A DNA stretch of 64,000 nucleotides from Lates calcarifer (taxonomy: Eukaryota; Chordata; Actinopteri; Centropomidae), in NCBI RefSeq assembly GCF_001640805.2, contig NC_066838.1:14345632-14409631 (forward strand). The letters run 5' to 3'. Positions 13,262 to 26,189 of this stretch are shown here, in pieces. Position numbers and translations under genes: made by a program. Each line of letters starts with the position of its first letter. Position 1 is the stretch's first letter. The notes beneath the pieces are model-generated. The model worked only from the letters and a program-made list of their open reading frames with translations, was not told where the DNA came from and searched no databases.

Positions 13262-13911
13262 TGTTTCTTATGGTTTAGAGACTGTTCTTCCACTTGCATT
13301 GAAAAGTCTTAGCAGATACCGTGCCCTTAACCCATCCCTGTATCCAGCACCCTGCTACACTGTGGCTCAGTGTACATAAACTGGATTAGGGGGCCTGACA
13401 CAAACAGAAGCATGGATGCACGCCTTTAGCTTTGCATATTCGAGCGGCACAGCTGGATATCCAGCCTGAGTGAAATGGGATAAAACTTTTACTGTCTCCT
13501 CATTTCCTGGTTTTTATGTTTGCACGGCTCGCTCATCCCTGTAAAGGCTTACAAGAAGGAGGCAATTGTTTTTAAACTCCCTGTGAACATGGTCCACTAA
13601 ACAAAAAGTCCGTCCGGCCTGGATTCACATTCATACAGGTTTAAATTGCCCGATAGCAACACAACGTCCCATCCATACAGATGTGCGTCTGTAACCCCAT
13701 AGAGGCATCACTGTGCAGAGCACGGACACTGAAAGCAATTCAGTCCGTTTGTATACGCTGCCAGTGTGACTACAGTGCATTCATTCACCCGCCTCACCCC
13801 CCTCTCTTGCGCCTCCTTTCCCACCTGCTTCCCCCTTTCCTCTCACTTCTCTCCTCCGTCCCCCTCATTTTACCCTGATGACAACACCTACGCATGATTA
13901 ATGATAATCCA

Positions 13912-13985
13912 CGCTGGCCATTGGCTGCAATTTGGGAGCATTTTATATGAGAGGCAACAGGGGGAATTTTCACTCACTCACTCTC
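13912..13985 (+). promoter_or_regulatory. Promoter-like CCAAT/TATA arrangement
   Basis: There is an inverted CCAAT box (ggccattggctg, 13917-13928), then ttttatatgag (13941-13951), then a pyrimidine/adenine-rich likely start region, cactcactcactctc, about 25-30 bases on. The spacing fits a TATA-type promoter driving the + strand. The small ORF at 14144 follows about 170 bases downstream. Confidence 0.3.
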
Positions 13986-14143
13986 TGTTCCCAGTTGTGT
14001 CTTTTACTCAACTGACTCCAGCTTACTGAGGAAAAAGACACCAGAGGGAGCCAAGATAAAAGACACTTTGGAGAGGAGAGAACCAGTGAGCCCACATTCC
14101 CTGCTACTAATAGCACTATTTTGAAGAAAAATCAGCTCCAAGC

Positions 14144-14245
14144 ATGAGTAGGAGGAAGCAGACGAGGTCGGTGGTTATAAATGTCATCTTGTGGAGAAAT
14201 ATGATTCTTTTTATTTGGTTTTGGCCTAGTTTAAAGAAATCCTAA
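14144..14245 (+). CDS. Small ORF beginning MSRRKQ, possible first coding exon
   Basis: The ORF encodes MSRRKQTRSVV and then a hydrophobic tail, stopping after 33 codons. MSRRKQ is the start of the NuRD-recruiting N-terminal motif of SALL, FOG/ZFPM, BCL11 and ZNF423/521 zinc-finger proteins, where it is usually a short first exon. Here a weak donor, gaggtcggt, could end the exon after ACGAG (14166). However, residues after Q do not follow the usual pattern, and no C2H2 zinc-finger exon is visible anywhere in the window. It may be a chance match. Confidence 0.15.
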   Translation: MSRRKQTRSVVINVILWRNMILFIWFWPSLKKS

Positions 14246-14984
14246 ACTTATCCTCTAAAGGGGCGAATGAGCATGAACAGTAGGCAGGGATGGTTCATGG
14301 AATGTCAAAGCTGGTAAAATTAGTCCTCATAAAACACCTCATATAAAGAAAATGAAAGAAGGAAAAGCATACAGAGGAGTGATGTTAAATGTCATGGTGT
14401 GATTTTAGGGCCCTCTAGTGGTCTGACCTGGATGCACTTTCACTTGAATATTATGGTCATTTTAAGGTGTTTGTTATGCAAAGTGTTGTTTAAAACACAT
14501 CTGGTTGATGGGGTGTGAGAACATATATGTGAAAGAAAAGGTTGAATTCCTGCACTGCGTTTATTAGAGACTAAATGTTTCAGCTCCTGACCTTTGTCAG
14601 GCTTCAAATTCACAAACAACACATCTCTGCACTCAAGCCACAGGCTGAGACAGAGCCAGATCTCTAACACCTGAGATAATAAACACATCAACAACTAATA
14701 TTTCCCCCATTTTGTATTTTTATAATTGCTTAACAGGGCATTAAAATATTGGCCATGTGCTGTGAAACATTCAACTATATACTTTGAAAGTATCAACTTG
14801 ATTTTTTTTTTTATATTAGACTATTTACTTAATATTAATTTAATAGCAATTGATTCTAATGCCTCTATCTTCACTGACATGTATGTGGTTATGAAGATTT
14901 TCCCATTGTGGGTATGGAACAGACTGATCAATGACCAATCTGAATGCCCTGTCCCCTTTTTGAACTTTCCTTGATGAACAGAGC

Positions 14985-15345
14985 TGCAGCTCATTATTTT
15001 CATTTCATGTATGGATCTCATTATTGATTAACGTATGGATTATCTTCTTCAATAACTGATCTGTTTAGTCTGTAAAATATCAGTTAATTGTGAAAGATGC
15101 CTGACTCTGCTATGTCTGATCAACAGTCCAAAACCCAAAGATGTTCCAACCAAAACACTTAAAACAAACAAACAAAGACTAATTATTACAGCACTGTTGT
15201 AGATTTAAAATTATTATTTTCCTCTCTAATTTTGTATTTACAAAAAATTATATTTTTATTAGTGTTCTACAGATTTTGACAAATATTGTTTGTCTCATTT
15301 CAAGGCTGTTTTTATCAGTTACAGATGTGTTGATTGTTTCAGGTA
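14985..15345 (+). repeat. MITE-like repeat copy
   Basis: It starts agagctgcagctcattattt and includes ctgtttagtctgtaaaatat, cagttaattgtg and caacagtccaaaacccaaag, the internal order of the same family. Confidence 0.5.
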
Positions 15346-18300
15346 TTTGTTGTTACAGTTTGTGGCTTTAGTAGAAATATTCTGGGTCACATTATAAATA
15401 TGATGCATGATGAAAGTCCAAAATGTTGTGTGTCTCAAATTAACTCGGTGCTAACAATGTGTGGGACCTTTTCATTCAAAATATTTCTTATGAAAAAGAG
15501 TCCAGATGCCGTCTCTATTATTTGTCCATGTCTATTACAGGTGGTTGTGTAATGATTTCATCAACAGCCAAACAAAAACAAAAACCACAACAGCTGCATC
15601 AAACTGAAGTTGATGAGGTGGATTTTATTCTCCTCCTGAAGATTAGCCTGTACATTAATATGGATGTAGGTTGTACTGAGTATATAACACCACTAGATGT
15701 CACTGTGTGTTCGTGTTTTAGCTGCAGGGTGAAGTGAGGACATCGAGTCCAACTCCTCTCTCATGAGTAAACTTCCCCGGGGACATGATGGGTGACTCAG
15801 TGGTTCACTGCAGCCTCGAGCTTGATTCTCTTGTTTTCTGTGTTCACTGATCCACAATGACCAGCGTGGGAAAAAGATGAGAAATGCCAAGTCTGGGCTT
15901 CACAGGGATTTTATTGATATTTTGATGTTGTGTCCTGAGGGTGAAGGTTCTCTATGACCACGATACTGAATTGCATAAGCTTTGATAAATCAATAAAAGG
16001 CTATAGGCCATTGTATGTGCAACTCCTCTTGTACTTCCAGTCTTCCCAAGTTATACAAGATGCTGTATTTAAAATTAACATGTAAAAGTTAAGTTCTTGA
16101 ATTTACCTTAATGACATGATCTGTGACACTGTGTGCAGCCTTTGACAAAGGAATAGAAAACAGTGTGTTCTTCTTAATTTTAGCGTAATCTGTTATAGTT
16201 TAAGAATAAAGCTGCATTCCTGCAAACCCAGCACTACAATTCTTCTTCAATGTTCATGCAAAATTGACATGTGACAATGTTCCTGGTTTGTTAACAAATT
16301 GCCACACTTGGGTGAACAGCTTTGTAATCCATTTGCACAGTTTAATTTAGTGATCCATGCAAAGAGTTCCACAAGATGTTTTTTTTTTCCTTAACCTTTA
16401 ATTTTCATGCAACGTTACAGTTTTTGATTGATTCCTCTCAACTTTCTTTTAGCTTCTCAATACTTGTATGAAAGGTAATTGGTAGGGATTATTCATGGTC
16501 TAGGTCATTCATCCTGTCTCTTTGACAACATTTTTTGGACTTCTTTTTGACCATTGTTGATTTTATTTTTGAGCTGCTTGTATATTGCTTTCAGTCTCCT
16601 TCTCTAAACCACACTCCAGCTCCTCTTTCCCGACTCCTTCCTGTCCTCTTTCCGAACTCACTCCATGGGTTCAACTCTTGCACTCAGACTGTACTTCATC
16701 AACCCTATGAAAACCACCAACTCACTTTATACTGTCTAAGTTACTGTGACAAAGTCTAGCTTACTCGTAGCTGTGTGGGTGTTGACAACTTGCCCCTCAA
16801 GGCTTATTGTACAAACTTGCTGCACTGAGACTGAGCCCACACACTAACATGCCAATGATACTGCATACAGCAGATGAGGCTTATTTCAGGGCTTATTGTT
16901 TTATTGAATAATTCAGGATAATTGTCTCTTGACAGCTTACTGGCAGTTGTCCTTTGCAGATTATGGTTTTACCTAATTTAGCAACAGCATCTCTCTGTTG
17001 TGTATCCAGCAGTTATACTTGGACTTTTCCTCCATTCAGGGCTCCTGGATGGTGCTGAAGACATTCAGTTCTGACACTTGACCTCTGCAGTGAAATTCAG
17101 TTAAGCTCAGCAGTGGTGCTAAATTTTGGAAATACCACTCATCTTGGTTCCTGCTACTGTTTGGTGACTACTCAGTGCTCATCTCATTACAGCCTACAGA
17201 CTGCCGGCCTTGTTGTTAATGTAACATGTTTTACATATTGGTGAAAAGAATACTTTAATTATCCTTTTTTTACATTTGTGCTGCTCTCATGACAAAATCA
17301 TTTAAATGTTTCTAGGTTCAGAAAGATACATGTTGAAATTTGGCCACACCTTCTTGTGAAACAGGTGGTGCCAGATGTTTGTAGATGTAGTGATTACTTC
17401 AGCTCTACAAACCATGCCACTTCTCTTTTTTTGAGTAGTTTATACTCTGGTAGAGAAGGGTATTTTAAATTGGACAGTGGAACACAGCTAATATTGTTAG
17501 AGCTGCAGTGGTTAGTTGACCAATAGATTCTCTTCTTTCAGTTTCCCAGGGTGATGATTTGCTGTTAATCTTTGTTATATATGACAGCAAACTGAATATC
17601 TTAAGGTTCACAACTGTAGTCAGACAATACGAGCAAACTGAAGACATAAGTGTTGCTTAGGATGGAAATAATCACTATGATAGCGTTCTCTTTCCACACT
17701 GTCTAGATGACTTACTGCTTTTAACGGTATAAATTTACATGTCAAAGTTTAACTCTATGCAAAAGCACCATGCATACTTACCTCACCACCACAAACAGAT
17801 GCACTGACTGCTGCATCAGCCGCTGAAATGAGCTGCTTTCAGTTTGAAATTTCACCATCATGATGCTGGTGTGACTGGACTTGAAGGCTGAAATACCTAA
17901 GAAACTCAAAAGTTTGTTTGGAGTCAAAACTCACTCTGTGTGCACTGATTCAAGAAAATATTTGAAGTTCCCACCTGTATTGATGTGTCTAAACTAATCT
18001 GCACTGGAAGAACCATTTAAGTTTACAGAATCGGCTGATGCACCACATAGTGTCAAAGCCACAGTTTATACAGGGACAGAGAGAGAATCATAGAGAACAT
18101 AGGACTGTTGTAAATCCATATGCAGGGCTATGTTCTCTGTGAAGTGTGGCTCCACTTCAGACACCCATTTCTTTCCAGTCAACACAGATCCCCCACCCCC
18201 CCACCCCCGACAGCTTGCAGAAATAGCATCACTGTTGTATGGGACTGGGAGGTGCCACTGTGCACCGTTTCATCACAAACTACATGTATAGGTGGTTATT

Positions 18301-18808
18301 ACCATGGAAACTGCAGAGAACTGTTCAAATTACTGTCAAGGAGCCAAGATGCAGAGAAGTCAAAAGCAATCAGTTTGTTGTGGAAGACTGTGGCTCCAAC
18401 CTTTCAACAACTAAGTCTTTGTTTTAACACTCTTCTTGTCATGAGAAGCAAAACTAATGCACCAGAAATTTGCCTGCTAGGTGTTTATCTACAATAAAAC
18501 TTCTTGGCTTGACTTTAAAAGAACTTGAAATGATCGTGAGTGCTCGTAATAGGCTACTGTGGGTTATTAATATGCCTAGTGTAGATCATGAAATGTTCTT
18601 CTTACCCTGGAGCTGCTGTGTTTTTTTTCCCCCTCATACAGTACAACACTCTAGGGTGAATGAACTTCCGACCTCACTGAGAGAATGGCATGTTAAAAAG
18701 CTCAAATCCCTGCTGTGTGATTTCCTGTTTCACTGTGGGAGAAAAGCACTTGGGTCAAAGTCCATGTCCTCACACAACATCAAAATAACAATAATAACAA
18801 TAACAATG

Positions 18809-18851
<43 letters not shown>

Positions 18852-18852
18852 C
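18809..18852 (+). repeat. (AAC)n trinucleotide repeat
   Basis: About fourteen AAC/ACA units, preceded by degenerate AATAAC units. Confidence 0.95.
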
Positions 18853-18964
18853 TTCATTAATGACACTTCATGAATAACACTGAAACATTGTTTGTAAACT
18901 AGCAGAAAACCAAACTATTGTTGACCATTTAAATAACAACCCTGTTTATATAAATGATGTCATT

Positions 18965-19060
18965 ATTCTCTAACCGTAAAGGGGCGGGGACGTCGAAACG
19001 GTTGAATCCTTTCGGCCAATAGCGTGCAGGCGATGGAATCTCAAACGGCAAAGACACCGT
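18965..19060. promoter_or_regulatory. GC-box/CCAAT promoter-like block
   Basis: In a short CG-rich island, ggggcgggga (18981-18990, Sp1-type) overlaps gacgtc (18989-18994, CRE-like core), followed by cggccaatagcg (CCAAT at 19016-19020). It lies about 1.2 kb upstream of the candidate rhoC first exon and could be an upstream or alternative rhoC promoter, or a separate one. Confidence 0.35.
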
Positions 19061-20149
19061 GATGCGTTCATGTACAATCGGCAATCTTCTCATCACAAAT
19101 TGAACGAAGCGTTTCTGCAGTGCTCTCCAAGTTTGATTCAAGATTTTTTTCTTATGACCACACTGACCAAAGGATTTAAGTATGATGAAAAACTGTAGGA
19201 ACAATATGGCCCAGAATTCTTTTGGGTTGTATCTGATTTTTTCAGTACTTTCCAGCAGTCCATAACTATAATTCATAATGGTATAATGGCTTAAATTACT
19301 GCAACATGGACCCATATATCCCCCATAATGAGTGGCTGAGCTTTCCAGAGACTGTAATTAGCAGTAGTGACAGTGTTTGCTACAGGTCTGATGGTGCTGA
19401 CTGAAACTCTTAAAATTATTTTTAACTTCCTCCTGCAGCACAGTCCACTGTCACAACAATTCCATGTGTAGTTTACAGGTGTGTAACTTCTCCTTTTATA
19501 ACTCACAGAACTACTATGGTCAGTAGGCATTCAGTAAATTTAATGTAAGACTTTTTTAAAATACATATTGATGTCTGCGAGATGGTAACATAACTGCAAC
19601 CCTGCTACAGACTCCATGGTTCTATACTCTTTAATATGACTTTTATAGGAAAGAGGTTTTTCTGCTTTGGTTCAAGTAGTAATGTATTGTGGGATAAAAT
19701 GTTAATTATTAGCTGTGACTATTTTCTTTCACAAAGAAGTATAGTATAAGTTCATAAAGTCACTGTTTATTAGCCCAAAAGACCACTTCTATGCCTGATT
19801 TCCAACAAGAACAAAAGTTACAGGTATATTAAAAATGACATGAACATTAAGTTGTAGTTTGGGCCCGTTCCCAAATATATACTAATCCTATGTTTTTTCG
19901 TTTCCTAGTACAGGTAACATGTTGAATTAAATTTCTATTGATGGCACAACAGAAATGAAGGAACCTTTAAGATTGTTCCTTGGCCCAAGTCAAAACACAT
20001 ACAGAATGGCTGCGCTTACTTACCACATTTGGACCAATTCTGACTCACACACACAAAATCTTACCAGCTGTCAGCCAACACAGGAGGACAAGAGCCAAGG
20101 TCAGCCCACATGTGGACGCTTGTTTATTAATCGACAATGACAATGATAG

Positions 20150-20560
20150 TTGCGGCGTCATTACTACAAACCTCCCTCGCCAGGAGGATTGTGAGAGTTA
20201 AATTTCTGAGGATCCGTGAATGCAGCACTCTGGGAGGGTCTTGTGAGCATCGGTTTGGCTTCTCGGCCGCTGACTCTGATTACGGCCGCTTCACGGGAGG
20301 AGGAAACACGGAGGTCTTCGGTATTTGAAAGCACAGTCTGGGAAAGGTAAGAGAACAAAATTCGCTTGTATTGTTTCTATCAAAGCAAAAGCGCCTACAG
20401 TCTTCTTGAGTTGATAAAGGGAGTTTGGGGTTTGAGGAAAAAGTAGTTAAAACGACCACCGCTCTTCTCCGTGGACACGTTAATGAGCTCACATACCACG
20501 AGCAGCTCGGCGAGTTGAAACCTGTTACTTGTTTAGAAGTTTTGCAGCGGAATGGCTCGA
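20150..20560 (+). promoter_or_regulatory. rhoc: CpG-rich promoter-like block, candidate rhoC promoter and 5' UTR
   Basis: This block is markedly richer in CG dinucleotides than its AT-rich surroundings (ctcggccgctgac, tacggccgcttcacggg). It lies about 13.5 kb upstream of the first rhoC coding exon with no other + strand gene in between. RHOC genes are known to start with non-coding exons, so this is the best candidate start. The link to rhoC is inference: no transcript evidence is available. Confidence 0.45.
20200..20346 (+). other. rhoc: Candidate non-coding first exon of rhoC
   Basis: A good splice donor, gggaaag followed by gtaagag, ends the exon at 20346. The 5' end is arbitrary because no start element could be fixed. 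The exon has no useful ORF, as expected for a 5' UTR exon. It would splice to the acceptor directly before the ATG at 33877. Confidence 0.35.
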
Positions 20561-21967
20561 CTGTTTCGAGGTTAGTTTGTTAGAAATGTGAGTTTAAAGT
20601 GCCACAAACTGAGGACACACCTGTTTGTTCGCTCCAGCCAAACACATCGGCATTCCTGCCACACGGACCCAGCCCCTGTATCTACCCGTAATATACTTCA
20701 TTGTGTAATTTAATTACACGCACTTCAGCTGTGGAGGCAGGCAGAGGCGACCTTTACTGTCTGTAAAAAGAAAAAGAAAAAAAGTTGATCTTGTCTTTCC
20801 TTTTGAAAACCTGTTTGGCGAGTAAGCGGGACTCGGTAGTATCGAGTGTTTTGCTTTCCAGTAATTCCTAAACGAAAGCAAAAAATACAGAGCAAATTCA
20901 AGGCTAACTAGTGAGTGACCTTCCTCATTCGGTTATGCGTGGTCAGGAAGTATGTCCTCCTTATTTGTACTAAAAAAAACTGTTGGACATTTGTTTGTCC
21001 CGAGGAAATTCCTCTCTCCGAGCCACCACACCCTTGTTGTGCTGCTCGGCTACTAAAGCACAGACCCTCATATCTCACAGCTGCGTGGTCTCTTGTCTTG
21101 GTGTGTTCCTCCGTAACAAAAATGCACAACCGGTATTTGGCGTTAATCAAAAGCGAAACCTGCAAAACTATATCATGCAAGGACTAGACTACTCCCATTT
21201 GTGTTTGTATAACACTGTCTCACGCACAAATACACACAAACACACTCACACACAGGGTGTTGCAGGGCATACACATGTAAAGGAGAAGAATGCATACAAT
21301 AATATTCTTCTACATCCCCCCCGGCTTGTCTGTCTGTGGGTGCATGCTTGCAGGAAAAATGTGTTTGTGTGGCCACTACAGGAGAAACTATGATGTCATT
21401 GTAGGTGAACAGCTGAGTGCTGACCAAGCTGCTTGCAGGTAATGGGCAGAAGTGAAAGTGTTACCCAGTGGTGCACAAACTCAACCAGAAATCAGTGCCA
21501 GTGTAGGAAAAGGAAATGTTGTGGAAATCCCCAATCCAGACTACATTGAAATAAAAAGAGAAGTCCTGTGGTTTTGACAGTCTCTGTACCCAGTGATGTA
21601 ATCCAGAGCTGCTCAGTGTGAAGCTGGCTGTATTAGGATTGTAAAAGTAGTTGTATTGTTTGTGAGTACTATGTATGGTGGGTTGGATATGTTAGTATGC
21701 GGAAAAGGAAAAAAAGGAGGTCACACGCAGGAATCTTTGCAGAAATGATGAGGTTGAATATCTCTGATCAAAACATTGAGTAATTATATGTTTTGCAAGG
21801 TTTCCTGAGCATGTGGTGCATAAATGAGAAAGCCCAAATTAAATAGACCCCTACTAGCTTTGTCAATAATGGAGTAGCATTATAGTGGTAAAACACAACA
21901 AAATATACAGAAGGAGAAAATTGTTATGCAGATGTGAGGACCAGCCAGGTCAAAAGATCTATATTTG

Positions 21968-22275
21968 GGCTGTAACTCACAGTTATCTTGTTGATTAATA
22001 GGTCAATAAAATGTCAGAAAATGGTGCATAAATGCCTTCATATATCATGTTGTGTCCATCCAACAGTCCAAACCCCAAATATATTCAGTTTACAGTGATA
22101 TATACAACTGAGAAAAGCAGCAGATCCTCATGTTGTAGAAGCTGGAACCAGAGAAGAATTGGTGTTTTTGCTTGAAAAACGACTTAAACAATTAACAACA
22201 ATCAATTAAACAAATGGATGCTAATTAATTCTGTCTGGGTTGACTAATGGCTTATGTCTAATCATTTCAGCTCTA
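21968..22275 (+). repeat. MITE-like repeat, best-preserved copy
   Basis: It reads ggctgtaactcacagttatc, gattaataggtcaataaaat, gtcagaaaatggtg, caaaccccaaatatattcag, gaagctggaaccagagaaga and ends atcatttcagctctaaac. The repeat's two ends are complementary AGAGCTG-like sequences. It encodes no protein. Confidence 0.6.
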
Positions 22276-23744
22276 AACCATAGGTCATTTCACTCAGCCA
22301 GCACTTCAGTAAAACAGCTGTTAGAACAGAACCTGTTATATTTTAGTGTGAACATAACATCTAAAAGATAGGTTCACATATTTTCTAATAGACTACTCTC
22401 ATGCATTTCAGCATTGAAAGCAGAGATTGCTGTAGCTGTTCTCTTTGGCTTCAAAGTGTTGGCTTCATCAAACAATTTCAGTGTAAGTGGTGGGAAATCA
22501 GTAGTCGTCACCCTCTGTGCAATTTAAATCAATTCTTAGGCTCATTTGATATTAATATGAGGCTTCAGCAGTCTGATTTAGGAATATCAAGTGCATATTG
22601 TACAAAGCTGCAGTCTTTTTTTTGTATGAAATTCCCTCGTAACTGTGCTATGGACAGTGTTTGATTGCTGAGCTGTAGTGGAGGGATTGTAACACAAAGC
22701 TATAAGAAACTATAAGGTATTAAAGAGTAACTTTGAAAGTTGCTTTTTTCAACACTTATATATATATATATATATAATGTATACAATATTCATATTATGA
22801 CAGCGCATCTTCCATCTCTAGCATATGAGCTCTTTCTTTTCCTCTTGCCAGTATCAAGGTCACCTCAGAAGACCACTGAATAGCTCAGTATGAAAGCCTT
22901 CTTGGAAAACTATTATGGATCAGAAGCTCTATATATGCCAGGATTGCCAGTGGCCATTTTACCCTGATGTTGTTGGTCTCTTTACCACTGACCTACTATG
23001 AGTGTTTTGTTTATGCCTGCTGTACATGCCGGCCTGAGATTCAAACGTAGGAAGCACACTCCCACAAACCTACAAGCAAATGTTTAGGAGGTCCTGCATG
23101 GACAGAACAGGGTTCTTGAGAGGGTTTTTTCCTATTCTTCCAACTCATAGTCATGTTCTAAGGCGAGTTGCTGATTTGTGCATTGTTAAGCTTTAGGTGC
23201 TTATCGACAGAGGTGTTCAAACACAGTCCTCCACAGTATCCTGTCTCAGAGTAGTCTTTCCATCAGTGGGTATTTCCAAGGAGGCCAGTGTCATACTGAG
23301 AACTAACATTACTGCAGTTTCTTTTACACAGTGAACACAGGAAAATGCCAAGTTTAGGCTCTTGACTGTTTCTGTTTTCTAGTCATTTGACAATGACCGA
23401 CAAACATGTCTGCATGGAAAACTGTATGTGTAGTCCGTGTGGTGTGTCATGCACAGGCAGCATGCAGGCAAGAAAATCCACTGGGGAATAAAAGTAATCT
23501 CTGGAAGAGTTTCCTGTTTGGATCCCAGTGCTTGCAGTTTCAGGAAGTCCCTAAAAGGACAATTTAGAAAGCTTAACATTTCTTTAGAGTAGCATTAGCA
23601 GCTGAGCCTTCAGGGATGGGATCTGATAACCTGGATCCAGGTCTCTGTAGGTATTGTACTCATGTTTGTTAAGCTCAAACGGTAACAGATCTCTTATCAA
23701 ACCTTTTATCTCCCCCCACTGTTTTACTAAACTTTGATTCATGT

Positions 23745-23960
23745 AGAGCTGCAAAGATTAGTCAGTTTATTGATTACTGACTGACAGCAAATTAATCCAC
23801 AACTTTTTTGATTTTTGTTTTCAAAAACAAACAAACTAAATATCATTGTGGGTTTTTTTTTTTCAACTATTTTTTTAGGAAACTGGTGTTTTTCCACTTA
23901 AAAAATGCTTAAATTCTGACATTTGATAAACAAAATGATTAACGCGTAAAATGAGCAGAT
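23745..23960 (+). repeat. MITE-like repeat copy
   Basis: It begins gtagagctgcaaagattagt and includes cagtttattgattactgact and aaaatgcttaaattctgaca. It belongs to the same family as 21968-22275. Confidence 0.5.
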
Positions 23961-24224
23961 TAACTGATGATGAACCAGGACCTTCAGTCTGTGATGTAAG
24001 TAGCTCTTGCTTCTGTTGGCCGCAGCTGTTAATTGAATGTGTCAGATATATTTAATGAATATTTAAAATATTATGCTGCTCATCTCATTTTCAGATTGTA
24101 GATACAGATTGTGAACATTGGTTAGACTAAACATAGTGTTTATGCTTTTGCAGCCAGCAAAAAGTGATTGTTGGGTTGTAGTTATTTTACCCTTTTTTCT
24201 TTTTTTTTTGTTATATGTTAGGCT

Positions 24225-24415
24225 ATATGTTAAGTCTATGAAATTGTTGAAAACAACCATCACAATATCACAGTGCTGAACATGACATCTTAAAATTTCA
24301 TTTGTACCACCAAAAGTCCAAATACCCAAAAATTTAGTTTACAATGATCAATCAAATAGTTGTTATTTTTCTATTGATTTTTAATAGATTAACTGTCTCA
24401 TTGTTTCAGTTCTAA
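24225..24415 (+). repeat. MITE-like repeat copy, 3' part
   Basis: It contains ccaaaagtccaaatacccaa, agtttacaatgatc and ends gattaactgtctcattgttt followed by cagttctaaa. Confidence 0.45.
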
Positions 24416-24731
24416 AGTAAAGGCTAAAATAATAAATAAAGCTAATGAAATTCAAAAAGAGATTTGGAAGGATTTGGATACTGGGCGGGATTTCAATAAA
24501 ATGCTGTTGAACCCCACCCCTAAATGCCTAAAAACATCAAGTAGCTCTGAGGCTCAGATGAACTGCATGGACGAGAGGAACATTGTTGGTGCTGGGGTTG
24601 GTGACTCCATCCAGGCTGCGTGTGTGTGTGTGTCAGCTTTCATTTGTGCTGTGTATGTGAGTCGGTAAGGAGGATGCAGCACCCTAAGGATACGCAACAT
24701 TAGCTCCCTGATGGTGACGTCACACTGCAAC

Positions 24732-24745
24732 ACAGAGAGCGAGCG

Positions 24746-24776
<31 letters not shown>
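24732..24776 (+). repeat. (GA)n/(GAGC)n repeat
   Basis: Imperfect purine run: GAGC units, then GA units. Confidence 0.9.
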
Positions 24777-26189
24777 AGGAAGGGATAAGACGGAGACAGA
24801 GTGAGAACAAGAGCCTGGAGGAGGATGGGTATAAGAGAGGGGGCCAAAGGAGCCAATAGAGTAGGAAACAAGGTACAAACAAGTCAGCTGCCTCGCCATG
24901 TCCAGCTAAGGTGGCGTCAGTCCTCACATGTACTTTATAATGTTGTAACAGCAGATGGTACTAAGACTTGGAGAGCAGAAATACATTCATCATTTCTAAC
25001 CAAATCCTGATTAGCTCTGTTCCCAACTCACCCTGTGAGTAATACATCCATTTATTTATTTCGTACTCATGGAATATAAATCAAAGACTTACTACACTTA
25101 GGTATTTTTAAGTTTCTCCATATCTGTTGATTGTGATGCAGCACACTCAAATTCTAGTTTTGACCACCACACCCCTCTTTCCTTCCTTCCCTCCATCTGT
25201 CCGACTTTTCTGTCTATTTGTTCTGCAAGTGGAGGCTCAGGAGCGGATGAAGGGATAATTCTGTGTGATATTTCTCTCTTTCGTCCTCTCTCTCTCCCTC
25301 TCTCTCTCTCAGCTGAGCTGTGTGCACTGTGATAAATTGGGCTGGGGGAGTCTCAATGGCTCTGTCCTATTTTGGGCTCCAGCTAGGTTCTCTGACTTGA
25401 GCCTCCTCCCTGGCCTGGATCCTGAGCAGTCACTTCTGGTCTCAAGTTTGATTCAACCTTGAAAATTTTGAGCTCACGCTCAGCTTCTCTGCAGAATTTC
25501 TCTGCTCAGACCTCAGGCAAAAAGGTTGTTTTGAAAAAAATTGAACAGAAACAGCAGAGTTTTCTAGATACACCCTAATAAAGTGTGCCTCCAGTTCCAG
25601 CCAGTGTTTGATCCAATGTGTTTCTATTTTATATTTAATTTGTTTCTCCGTACACTGTACAGCTCCATAGTGCACACTTAGCCTTAAGAAGGCCTACATT
25701 AAAATTAATAAAGCAGCTTGAGTATGTTTGTTGACTAAATTGTTCTGCATTAAGTACAGCCTGCACATCCCTTAAAGGTTTTCCTATAAAGGAAAATGCT
25801 GATCTTTACACATCAAAGTCTGATAAATTGCCTCAGGTGATGTCACTTGAGGAAGCGTCAGTCAGGGTTGAAGACCAGAAGTTTGAAAATCTTCTGGCTT
25901 TTGTAGCCTGCTCCTCATCTCTGCTTAAAGCTAGCAACTTGAGGCTACATTAGCTGCTACGAGCATAACACACTCAAATGTCCAATTGACCTGTCGGCAG
26001 GAAAGTTGTGTTTAGGGTAATTTAGGCAACAGGATTTTGACAAGGAAGAAGAATGCGTGGAATAAGAAGAGATCATATCTCTGGTTCTACTGCATCTATT
26101 TTAAAACATTTATCTAAACTGTCCACAGTGAGTCTGATAGTGTTACATGAATGGAATGCTCAATCAGTGGAGTACTCTTAATGTTTTGT

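Larger units (their letters stand above)
11367..13911. other. No gene recognised; open frames without family resemblance
   Basis: A + strand open frame of 185 codons starts at 11372, just upstream of the LINE remnant in the opposite direction. Its product shows no motif I recognise and no splice or promoter context. Confidence 0.5.
14246..18964. other. No gene recognised
   Basis: AT-rich DNA with one clear MITE-like copy (14985-15345) and a possible fragment near 17,500-17,600. No exon was supported. Confidence 0.55.

Noticed and set aside
18929..19315. 128-codon - strand open frame
   Set aside because: It overlaps the GC-box/CCAAT island and has no family resemblance. It is more likely promoter-adjacent non-coding sequence.
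20552..20570. Mini-exon ATG...MARLFR followed by gttagt
   Set aside because: Rho proteins start at the ATG at 33877, and no frame downstream could continue from this. The match to a donor is weak.
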